A stretch of DNA of 8,867 nt from Candidatus Methanophagaceae archaeon (GTDB lineage Archaea; Halobacteriota; Syntropharchaeia; Alkanophagales; Methanospirareceae), in assembly GCA_013374505.1 (NCBI GenBank), contig QENJ01000240.1, positions 1-8,867 of the forward strand, given 5' to 3'. Shown in pieces: positions 1 to 5,554 of the stretch; position 1 is the stretch's first letter; every line of letters starts with the position of its first letter. Below the pieces are notes generated by a model that did not search any database, was not told the DNA's origin, and worked only from the letters and a program-made list of their open reading frames with translations. The position numbers and the translations under genes are program-made.

Positions 1-1
1 C

Positions 2-178
2 TGGAAATTCGTTAAGAAAAAGTGCCTCTATTCGAAATATTATTCCGAGTTCAAGGATTTTAAAAAAGCCATCACCGAATGCCTAAGCCAGACTGATACC
101 ACCTACAAACAAGAACTTGACTCCTTACTCACGCTACGGTTTCAGCGCTTTGAAAAAGCTCAATCTGTGGCGGTGTGA
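2..178 (+). pseudogene. IS630-type transposase, C-terminal end (5' part outside window)
   Basis: The frame starting at base 2 is open from the window edge to TGA at 176-178 and gives 58 residues. It begins WKFVKKKCLYSKYY and continues with a FKDFKKAI segment and a LDSLLTLRFQRFE tail. This is the usual end of IS630/DDE_3 transposases: the catalytic-domain close (ERLWKFxKKxxLYxKYY type) and a short helical tail. The DDE catalytic residues would lie upstream of the window, so intactness cannot be judged. The following DNA encodes a type I restriction-subunit fragment, so the IS may have inserted into that gene. The right terminal inverted repeat is not identifiable without the left end. The family call rests on recognised C-terminal wording. 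Confidence 0.72.
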
Positions 179-330
179 AGTATATCTTGCAGCATCAACT
201 TTCCGCTTTCTTAATAAAATAGATGAAGATATGATCAGAATACTGTATGAGAAACTTAATTCCGAGGGGGCGGCGGAAATAACGATCCCTCAGGCAATTC
301 AACTTCAGATTATAGAACAGGAGGGAGAAA
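179..330 (+). other. Unassigned stretch between transposase and hsdR relic
   Basis: This should hold the right end of the insertion sequence. One frame stays open from about 180 to TGA at 354-356. It reads plausibly as protein in its second half (LNKIDEDMIRILYEKLN, then ITIPQAIQLQIIEQEGEIE). I do not recognise it and it has no convincing start, since the only ATG at 117 lies inside transposase coding sequence. It could be another piece of the broken restriction gene in a shifted frame, or a separate relic. A GGAGGG motif at 320-325 precedes a TTG at 331. Confidence 0.3.
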
Positions 331-814
331 TTGAAACGGTCACAGCAAAGTTTTGACGAAGAATCCGAGAGGAAATACATTGCACTTACAGCCAGCGTGA
401 ACAAGTTATATTGTGCCATTCTTCCCGACCAGGAAGCAGTGAAAATCAGCGAACTATCAGCATTGTTTAATGTCATCGCAGACAAGATCAGGGCGCTATC
501 GCCAGAGGCGGATATAACAGAAGTTATGGGTAAAGTAGATAAATTGCTTGACGATTTAATAGAAGCCAAGGGTTATGTAATCAGGGATAAGCGGGGGCCT
601 TATGGAACATATAACGTTAATCTCAACTAGAGAGATTGAAGCTCGGAAATGGGGTTTTATTAGTGAGAAGAAGCATATACCTTCAGAGCGGTTGAAAAAT
701 GCGGTTACGGGAAAAGTGACCAATATTGTCAGGCGGAACCGTTCGAGGGCGAACTGTATCGAAAAATTGCAGAAGATGATTGATGAATATAATTCAGTGG
801 AGAACATAAAATGA
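331..814 (+). pseudogene. hsdR: Type I restriction endonuclease subunit R, C-terminal relic (frameshifted)
   Basis: Two overlapping reading frames together give one recognisable piece of the C-terminal helical region of type I restriction R subunits. Frame one (331-630) contains ERKYIALTASVNKLYCAILP, then a LFNVIADKIRALSPEADI stretch and EAKGYVIRDKRGPYG. Frame two (from about 625 to TGA 812-814) continues with SERLKNAVTGKVTNIVRRNR and EKLQKMIDEYNS. In intact HsdR proteins these follow each other in this order, so a frameshift lies near 620-632, where the first frame also meets TAG. Motor and nuclease domains are absent and an IS630-type transposase lies directly upstream. The fragment ends before the usual last residues of the family, and its TGA overlaps the ATG of the kinase-like gene (ATGA). 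It is a dead gene, not a functional subunit. Confidence 0.7.
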
Positions 815-1905
815 AAATAGGTTTCCTCATCAACCCGATAGCGGGAATGGGTGGGTCCGTAGGGCTAAAAGGCACGGACGGGCTGGTAGACGAAGCGGTG
901 AACAGGGGTGCACAGCCAATAGCATTAGCGCGAGCGAAGAAAAGCATGCAAGAACGGGATATAGACGCTACTATTCTTACTTGCGCAGGTGAGATGGGCG
1001 AAGCTGCGGTATTAAACCAGAACTACGAAGTGGTGTATTCGTTCGATGGACAAAGCACGAATGAGGATACAAAGAACGCATGTGCGCTATTTCTGGAACA
1101 GGGCGTAGAACTATTACTGTTCTGTGGTGGTGATGGCACAGCGCGGGATGTGTACAGCGTAGTCGGCAAAGAGATACCGATATTAGGAATCCCTGCTGGT
1201 GTGAAGATGCACTCGGCGGTATTTGCGATAAGTCCTAAGAGTGCCACGAAATTAGTCGAGCTTTTTGTGGCGGGCAATACGGAACTGCGAGATGCAGAGA
1301 TAATGGATACGGATGAAGACGCATACAGACGAAACGAACTGCGGATGACTGTGTTTGGGTATGCACGCATGCCATACGAGCCGGTTCTGGTACAGCAAGG
1401 GAAAAGCTTGTTCCAGAGTGTGAGTGAAGAAAGAGCGAAGGAAGAGATAGCAAAGTTCGCATCCGAGTTCATGATACCAGAAGAACTTTACATCTTAGGT
1501 GCCGGGACTACAACCCATAAAATCGCGGAGTTGTTGGGCTTGGGCGAGGAGAAGACATTGCTGGGTGTGGATGCCGTGAAGAACGGTAAATTGGTGGGTA
1601 AAGATTTGAATGAACAGGAATTGCTGCAATTGCTGGAGCACGAGCCGAGGGCAAGGTTACTAGTTAGCCCTATTGGTGCGCAGGGTTTTGTCTTCGGTCG
1701 TGGCAATCAGCAGTTGAGTGCAGAAGTAATAGAGAAAGTCGGCGTAGAGAATGTGATTGCGCTTGCTACACCGCAAAAGCTGCAGTAAACGCCTGTTCTT
1801 ATGGTTGATACTGGCAGCGAAGAGCTGGACAAGCAGTTGAGTGGGTATATGAGCGTGGTTTGTGGGTATCAGTTGGCGCAGCGGAAAGAAGTGCGGCGGG
1901 GATGA
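811..1905 (+). pseudogene. ATP-NAD kinase-like protein (COG3199 type) with in-frame stop near the C-terminus
   Basis: The 325-residue ORF (811-1788) has an N-terminal KIGFLINPIAGMGG nucleotide-binding segment, the family signature GGDGTARD (residues 106-113) and GIPAGVKMHSAVFA (126-139). The last is the NAD-kinase/diacylglycerol-kinase fold signature for ATP and substrate binding. A SPIGAQGFVFGRGNQQLS segment near the end is typical of archaeal COG3199 proteins. The family normally continues with an LxVDTGxxELDxxLxGY tail. That tail is present here in the same frame just after TAA 1786-1788: VLMVDTGSEELDKQLSGY and on to TGA 1903-1905, making about 365 residues in all. The gene therefore carries a late nonsense codon; the 325-aa product may still fold. 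ATG 811 is preceded by GGAGA at 799-803. The exact substrate (NAD or another) is not known from sequence. Confidence 0.78.
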
Positions 1906-1910
1906 GAAAA

Positions 1911-1922
1911 AAATCTTTAAAT
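1911..1922 (+). promoter_or_regulatory. Archaeal TATA/BRE promoter for the 1952 gene
   Basis: An A-rich BRE-like stretch is followed by CTTTAAAT at 1915-1922, a good archaeal box A. It lies about 33 nt before ATG 1952. No Shine-Dalgarno sequence precedes that ATG, so a leaderless or near-leaderless transcript is likely. Confidence 0.5.
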
Positions 1923-1951
1923 GCAAATGTCTGAAACAATAAGATTGACTC

Positions 1952-2749
1952 ATGCCATACGAGAAGTTCAGAAAGGAAGTAGAGCGGATACTGGAAGAGC
2001 AAGCGGAACCACTAACCTGGAACGAGCTAAAAGCGCGTTCTACCAAACTGAAACAGAAAGCACCGTATCACGTGTACGTGCAGAAATTACAGGGCGACAT
2101 CGGGTTGGTGCGGTTCAAACGTGCAAATAAAACCGTTTGGGCATTACGGAAATGGTTTGAAGCAGGTAGGTTTAGGGAACTATTACCTACAAAGGTACGG
2201 TTTACTATTTTAAGCGTAAAAAGTAGCCATGCAATTGCAGCAAATGAATATTGGGAACTGAAACGGATTTATCCGTTGAACAGCCCGCTAAATAGATGGG
2301 ATGTGATAGTGGCAGAAGTGGATGACTTTTTCCCGGAAGAGGACAAAAGACCGGATAGCATAAGGATACGAGACTGCGAGCACTCACGAAGGATTGAGGA
2401 TGACGAAGAGCGAATAAGAATTGCGGAAAAAATAGCGGAAAGTGGCGAATTCCTGCATACTGACGCCTGGAAAGGGAAGACGTTGTGTCTGACAAAGCCG
2501 CGATTCCGATGCTTTTACTTCTACGATTCCAAATGCCAGTTCTTTTGTGACCAGAGCGTTTGTGTGGGGCATGACATGGACGTGGAAGAAGAAGGGGAGA
2601 GCGCCGAAATAAAAGGCGATAAGGTTTATTTCGTGCTAGAAGCAAAGGAGCGAGTACGTGGCGAGTTTGTATGGGAAAAGTCGGGGGTTGTGTGGTGCAT
2701 AAAATCGGTGATTTCGCTGACCGATCCGAATCAGCAGCGGTTGCTGTAA
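1952..2749 (+). CDS. Hypothetical protein, 265 aa, 3' part duplicated downstream
   Basis: I do not recognise this family. The N-terminal ~65 residues (MPYEKFRKEVERILEEQ, PLTWNELKAR, then a basic segment ending KTVWALRKW) look like a small winged-helix-like DNA-binding domain by helix pattern and charge; this is inference. A hydrophobic strand-rich middle (KVRFTILSVKSS) follows. The C-terminal part is acidic (VAEVDDFFPEEDKR; DMDVEEEGES) and carries a Cys cluster, CFYFYDSKCQFFCDQSVCVGH, which could bind metal. ATG is chosen because the TATA box at 1915 lies at leaderless distance and the upstream frame has no better start. Bases 2295-2749 recur at 4593-5047, placing this gene at the left boundary of the TIR/SLATT insert. 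Confidence 0.65.
   Translation: MPYEKFRKEVERILEEQAEPLTWNELKARSTKLKQKAPYHVYVQKLQGDIGLVRFKRANKTVWALRKWFEAGRFRELLPTKVRFTILSVKSSHAIAANEYWELKRIYPLNSPLNRWDVIVAEVDDFFPEEDKRPDSIRIRDCEHSRRIEDDEERIRIAEKIAESGEFLHTDAWKGKTLCLTKPRFRCFYFYDSKCQFFCDQSVCVGHDMDVEEEGESAEIKGDKVYFVLEAKERVRGEFVWEKSGVVWCIKSVISLTDPNQQRLL
2295..2749 (+). repeat. 455-bp direct repeat, copy 1 (3' part of the intact gene)
   Basis: This is identical to 4593-5047 at a constant offset of 2298 except at three positions: C2352/A4650, T2705/G5003 and C2744/A5042. Similarity stops abruptly at both ends: left after AATA versus ACT, right at the stop codon. The repeat covers codon 115 to the TAA of the 265-aa gene. Confidence 0.95.
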
Positions 2750-2775
2750 AATCGTAAATGTTTTGCTGTAAAATC
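2741..2775 (+). repeat. 13-bp tandem-like direct repeat over the stop codon
   Basis: TTGCTGTAAAATC occurs at 2741-2753 and again at 2763-2775. The first copy contains the stop codon of the 1952-2749 gene. It marks the exact junction between the repeated gene and the unique insert and may be a slippage or repair footprint. Confidence 0.6.
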
Positions 2776-2830
2776 CTGTGGTAACTTTTCTACTTTTTGG
2801 AGTTTAGAGACGCAATGTTTATCTGGAAGA

Positions 2831-2995
2831 ATGGGCGTTGACAATGGCAAGGTTGTCAATGACTCTCACGGGGACGAGCTAATATGTTTATCGTGCGGGC
2901 TGAGGGATATGAGGGGGAAAAGGGGTAAAAGCGCTGCAATGTCTGATGTTTTTAATCTTAGTAAATCAAGAGGCACCGAAAACTTTTTAAAGTGA
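2831..2995 (+). CDS. Possible small CxxC protein, 54 aa
   Basis: ATG 2831 to TGA 2993-2995 gives a basic peptide starting MGVDNGKVVND, with a CLSCG motif at residues 19-23 (single CxxC) and a Lys/Arg-rich middle (RGKRGK). Only a weak purine-rich GGAAG precedes it. It ends 42 bases before the likely TIR start and would be co-oriented with the TIR gene. I do not recognise it. It may be spurious, because it overlaps a perfect 7-bp inverted repeat and the presumed TIR promoter. Confidence 0.3.
   Translation: MGVDNGKVVNDSHGDELICLSCGLRDMRGKRGKSAAMSDVFNLSKSRGTENFLK
2838..2859. repeat. Inverted repeat upstream of the TIR gene
   Basis: TTGACAA (2838-2844) and TTGTCAA (2853-2859) form perfect 7-bp arms around an 8-nt centre. 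The right arm lies in GTTGTCAAT, a 9-mer that recurs at 3962-3970 just after the TIR stop. It could be an operator or a recombination footprint; function is not shown. Confidence 0.45.
2976..2992 (+). promoter_or_regulatory. Candidate archaeal promoter for the TIR gene
   Basis: An A-rich segment (CCGAAAA, BRE-like) leads into CTTTTTAAAG at 2983-2992. This is a reasonable TATA element 46 bases before ATG 3038, leaving room for a short leader that includes the GGTGG ribosome-binding site. Confidence 0.35.
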
Positions 2996-3028
2996 CAGAT
3001 GTTAAACGACATAGTAACATGATGCTGG

Positions 3029-3955
3029 GTGGTAAATATGGAAAAAAAAGAAGAAGAAAAAGGGAAAAAAGAAAAAACGCGAAAGATATTTATAAGCCAT
3101 CGCCATGCGGACAGGGGAATTGCTGATGCCATCAAAGAAATAATAGAAAAATGGAGATTCAAGCCAATATCTATCTTTCAATCATCAGACCCTAACATTA
3201 GCACAACAATCGGGGCGCCTCTATCCGATAATCTAAAGGAAAAATTGGTGGAGGCCAATGTTGTGCTTTTAATTTATACGTTTGACGATAAAGATTGGTC
3301 TTACTGCATGTGGGAGTGTGGTGTAGCTACGGACCCAAAAAGAGAACAAAATCCAAGAATCGTTGTCTTTCAGTGTACAGATGATTCGCCTGCTCCTTTT
3401 AAGGATACAGTGAGAGTGAAAATTACAGAAGACGGTATAATGAGATTCATAAAGCAATTCTACACAGAACCTGAATTTTTTCCAGGATTTGACGAAGCTA
3501 TTGCTCCTGATATTGGAGAAGAGGCACTCAAGGATATCAGCACGACTTTATACGATAGTTTAAATAAGGTGGTTTCTACGAAGAAAATCAAAAGCCAGAG
3601 GAGGTATCGTTGGGATTCCCTCACGCTGCTATTGGCGTCTACACATGTAAAGAAATTAGAAGCTGAAGAAGATATGGATGCTGCTTCTAAGCTTGCTGCT
3701 GACATAATCCCAAAAAACTGTGTAGTCAAAAACGCGTATGGAGATGCATTTAAACATTTTGGTTTAAGTGAATTTGAGGAGGGTAAAAAAATCGGAGAAC
3801 TTTTCGCGCGCTGGGAGCAAAAAACGGGGGACAAAGCGAAGAAGGAATGGAAATCATATTTGTATACGGAGATGTGGAGAGCGATTCATAACTCTCCGGC
3901 AGAGCCGAGTTGGGCTTTGTTAAAAAGTGTTAGGCCCGACTTTGACAGGTGGTAG
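3029..3955 (+). CDS. TIR-domain protein, probable NAD-processing defence protein
   Basis: After a very basic/acidic N-terminal tail (about residues 4-18), a TIR domain spans about 18-145. It has strand A KIFISHRHADRG, a later LLIYTFDDKDWSYC segment and WECGVA, whose Glu (residue 96 from GTG, 93 from ATG) occupies the catalytic position of enzymatic TIRs. The remaining ~160 residues are helical and charged, ending RPDFDRW, and have no fold I can name. The open frame can start at GTG 3029, but ATG 3038 is better: GGTGG at 3028-3032 lies five bases before it. Catalytic TIRs cleave NAD or make cyclic ADP-ribose-type signals, as in Thoeris. With the membrane SLATT gene 172 bp downstream, a signal-maker plus pore-effector pair is plausible. 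It differs from a plain NADase only by inference. Confidence 0.85.
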   Translation: MVNMEKKEEEKGKKEKTRKIFISHRHADRGIADAIKEIIEKWRFKPISIFQSSDPNISTTIGAPLSDNLKEKLVEANVVLLIYTFDDKDWSYCMWECGVATDPKREQNPRIVVFQCTDDSPAPFKDTVRVKITEDGIMRFIKQFYTEPEFFPGFDEAIAPDIGEEALKDISTTLYDSLNKVVSTKKIKSQRRYRWDSLTLLLASTHVKKLEAEEDMDAASKLAADIIPKNCVVKNAYGDAFKHFGLSEFEEGKKIGELFARWEQKTGDKAKKEWKSYLYTEMWRAIHNSPAEPSWALLKSVRPDFDRW

Positions 3956-3968
3956 TATCCAGTTGTCA

Positions 3969-3981
3969 ATCGTGTCACGAT
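3969..3981. repeat. 13-nt palindrome after the TIR gene
   Basis: ATCGTG-T-CACGAT is a perfect 6-bp inverted repeat 13 bases after the TIR stop. It is nested in a looser TTGTC...GACAA pairing (3963-3994). It lacks a U-run, so a terminator is unproven; an operator for the downstream SLATT gene is also possible. Confidence 0.4.
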
Positions 3982-3997
3982 ATTGCCCGACAATAGC

Positions 3998-4078
3998 ATG
4001 GAATTTGACGTATTCCTGTACCGGGCACCACAGGACAAAGTTGAAACGGTATTAAGTAAAAAGAAAACGGCACCCTGA
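3998..4078 (+). pseudogene. TIR N-terminus-like remnant, 26 aa
   Basis: ATG 3998 to TGA 4076-4078 encodes MEFDVFLYRAPQDKVETVL and a lysine-rich end. FDVFL followed by a DK pair about eight residues later is how many TIR domains begin (FDVFLSHxSxDK). It lies in the same frame as the upstream TIR gene, after its TAG stop at 3953. It is too short to be a TIR domain and looks like a relic of a second TIR gene, or chance similarity. Confidence 0.35.
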
Positions 4079-4127
4079 AACTTAAAATCTTCTTACATGT
4101 TTACGTCATAGAAGGGGCAACAGTCCT

Positions 4128-4553
4128 ATGGAAAACTTTGAGGAATATATAAAAGACCGGTGGGAAGATCAGAAGGGCTGGTACAGTAACAAATCAAAGT
4201 CAGCAAAAAAGTGGCATTTGCGTTTCCAGATTACAATTATTGTTGCGACTGTTCTAGTCACATTATTGACAGCCCTAGGCATAAAAGAAATTGATGTAAA
4301 GTCAATTGTGACGTCAATTGTTGCATCTCTAGTCGTCGTTTTGGTGTCTATTTCACAGCTAATGAAATTCGAGGAATATTGGATCCGCTATCGAACCACA
4401 GCAGAAGCGCTTACGAAAGAAAAAGTCTTTTTTGATACTTTAACAGGGCCATATTCGAACTCTGAAAATCCCGAACAAGATTTTGTGGAACGAGTCGAAA
4501 GTTTAATTTCCGTTGAGCATCAAACGTGGTTCCAAGAAATAAAGAAGAAATGA
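4128..4553 (+). CDS. SLATT/DUF4231-family two-TM membrane protein
   Basis: The 141-residue protein matches the DUF4231 SLATT layout. An amphipathic N-terminus (YIKDRWEDQKGWYSNKS) is followed by TM1 (about residues 33-51, ITIIVATVLVTLLTALGI) and TM2 (about 60-79, SIVTSIVASLVVVLVSIS). The conserved post-TM block RYRTTAEALTKEKVFFDTL then leads to GPYS and FVERVESLISVEHQTW. SLATT proteins are predicted pore-forming effectors in nucleotide-signal-dependent conflict systems, acting at the cell membrane. The gene follows the TIR gene on the same strand. A CTTAAAAT TATA-like element at 4080-4087 could give it its own promoter. GAAGGGGC at 4111-4118 is a poor ribosome-binding site. The gene ends 39 bp before the second direct repeat. 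Family assignment is firm from wording; the effector role is inferred. Confidence 0.85.
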   Translation: MENFEEYIKDRWEDQKGWYSNKSKSAKKWHLRFQITIIVATVLVTLLTALGIKEIDVKSIVTSIVASLVVVLVSISQLMKFEEYWIRYRTTAEALTKEKVFFDTLTGPYSNSENPEQDFVERVESLISVEHQTWFQEIKKK

Positions 4554-4592
4554 AAAAGTGGAAACCAAGTGCGCGCTACCTGATGCGATACT

Positions 4593-5047
4593 GATGGGAT
4601 GTGATAGTGGCAGAAGTGGATGACTTTTTCCCGGAAGAGGACAAAAGACAGGATAGCATAAGGATACGAGACTGCGAGCACTCACGAAGGATTGAGGATG
4701 ACGAAGAGCGAATAAGAATTGCGGAAAAAATAGCGGAAAGTGGCGAATTCCTGCATACTGACGCCTGGAAAGGGAAGACGTTGTGTCTGACAAAGCCGCG
4801 ATTCCGATGCTTTTACTTCTACGATTCCAAATGCCAGTTCTTTTGTGACCAGAGCGTTTGTGTGGGGCATGACATGGACGTGGAAGAAGAAGGGGAGAGC
4901 GCCGAAATAAAAGGCGATAAGGTTTATTTCGTGCTAGAAGCAAAGGAGCGAGTACGTGGCGAGTTTGTATGGGAAAAGTCGGGGGTTGTGTGGTGCATAA
5001 AAGCGGTGATTTCGCTGACCGATCCGAATCAGCAGCGGTTGATGTAA
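4593..5047 (+). pseudogene. 5'-truncated copy of the 1952-2749 gene (direct repeat copy 2)
   Basis: This is the second copy of the 455-bp repeat, encoding the last ~150 residues of the hypothetical protein with three changes (Pro to Gln, Ser to Ala, Leu to Met). The reading frame is closed by TGA at 4592-4594, directly at the repeat edge, so the N-terminal domain is missing. A GTG at 4601 could only start a fragment, with no ribosome-binding site. Sequence after the TAA is unrelated to that after copy 1. This copy therefore forms the right border of the TIR/SLATT insert and abuts a possible truncated attC. Confidence 0.88.
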
Positions 5048-5072
5048 TAATTAAATTCGCGTGCTGTTGCAG
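5048..5072 (-). other. Possible truncated attC-like site (R''/L'' end only)
   Basis: Read on the minus strand, CTGCAAC-AGCACGCG starts 11 bases after the stop of the 45-aa ORF. The two better attC-like sites show AAC-AGAGC at 12 and 10 bases after their genes. The expected inverted second half is absent because sequence changes to direct-repeat copy 2 at 5047. Confidence 0.3.
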
Positions 5073-5083
5073 GTTATCAAGCG

Positions 5084-5221
5084 TTATACATCGGTAAATA
5101 GTATCTCCAGGTATTCAACATCATCACGCCACAGTTCAGAAATAGCTTTTGAGGAGTACCAACCTTTCTTCTTATCAACTCGACCGTCCATATGATGGAC
5201 TTCTATTTTGTGACCAAACAT
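5084..5221 (-). CDS. Small ORF with HH-DG motif, 45 aa; may be the 3' half of a frameshifted gene
   Basis: ATG 5221 to TAA 5084 gives MFGHKIEVHHMDGRVDKKKG, then a WYSSKAISELW helix and an acidic end. The frame is open further upstream, back to about 5276, and includes CKVLCKNHIPNEGY, which reads as protein. The 52-aa ORF upstream ends in a neighbouring frame at 5262. The two could be one ~111-residue protein split by a single frameshift near 5262-5270 (the 337-bp span is one base over a multiple of three). EVHHMDG resembles the HH-containing strand of HNH/treble-clef folds, but this is too little for a call. Start support is weak. Confidence 0.4.
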   Translation of the reverse strand: MFGHKIEVHHMDGRVDKKKGWYSSKAISELWRDDVEYLEILFTDV

Positions 5222-5261
5222 TGTGTAACCTTCATTTGGTATGTGGTTTTTACATAATACT

Positions 5262-5420
5262 TTACAATTGAAATTCGTTTACTTCTGCCATCTGGGCGGG
5301 TGTTAACCAATTGTCTTGATATTTCTCCATAAATTGATCTACGTTACAATTATCGTTGTCACATGTTTGGCAATAGTTACTGCAGATAAATGCTGTGATT
5401 GCTTTAGCTCTTTTGTTCAT
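5262..5420 (-). CDS. Small cysteine-rich protein, 52 aa
   Basis: ATG 5420 to TAA 5262 encodes MNKRAKAITAFICSNYCQTC, an acidic DNDNCN segment and a DNWLTPAQMAEVNEF end. The four Cys (C-x3-C-x2-C-x4-C) could bind a metal. GAGG lies seven bases before the start, a good ribosome-binding site. It is the first gene after the attC-like site at 5459-5542 and so would be the leading ORF of a cassette. I do not recognise the family. The coding sequence may continue into the 45-aa ORF through a frameshift. Confidence 0.55.
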   Translation of the reverse strand: MNKRAKAITAFICSNYCQTCDNDNCNVDQFMEKYQDNWLTPAQMAEVNEFQL

Positions 5421-5458
5421 TCTTCTGCCTCTAATGTTTTGCTATAGATTTTAGTTTA

Positions 5459-5542
5459 TTTTAACGTTTGAGCTTATCAGAAGTTTCCTGAAGGGGCATT
5501 TGGGCGGATGCTTTAGACGAAGCTCGATAAGCTCTGTTCTCG
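5459..5542 (-). other. attC-like site A (end of toxin-antitoxin cassette)
   Basis: On the minus strand the site begins with a CGAGAAC core (5542-5536) 12 bases after the toxin stop. It continues as AGAGCTTATC, a central ~47-nt spacer with GCTTCGT and CGCCCAAAT, then GATAAGCTC, and ends CAAAC-GTTAAAA (core 5465-5459). Arms GAGCTTATC (5534-5526) and GATAAGCTC (5478-5470) pair perfectly over 9 bp. Layout R''-L''-L'-R', imperfect outer cores and 84-bp length fit integron attC. It shares AACAGAGC-TATC, GCTTCGT and CGCCCAAAT with the site at 6231-6321. Confidence 0.6.
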
Positions 5543-5554
5543 GAAGTTACAGGT

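Noticed and set aside
1023..1472. 149-aa minus-strand ORF inside the kinase-like gene
   Set aside because: Low-complexity Ser/Asn/Pro-rich translation antisense to a gene with clear family motifs; a shadow.
2205..2645. 146-aa minus-strand ORF, also present at 4503-4943
   Set aside because: It is antisense to the repeated coding region and appears twice only because the DNA is duplicated. It has Ser/Leu/Pro-rich shadow composition and no ribosome-binding site.
3460..3834. 124-aa minus-strand ORF within the TIR gene
   Set aside because: Antisense shadow of a gene with clear TIR motifs.
3953..4078. Read-through of the TIR TAG stop as pyrrolysine, joining the TIR-like peptide
   Set aside because: Pyrrolysine use is possible in some methanogens, but the result would be an incomplete second TIR start and RPDFDRW looks like a natural end. 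No evidence in the window for pyl genes.
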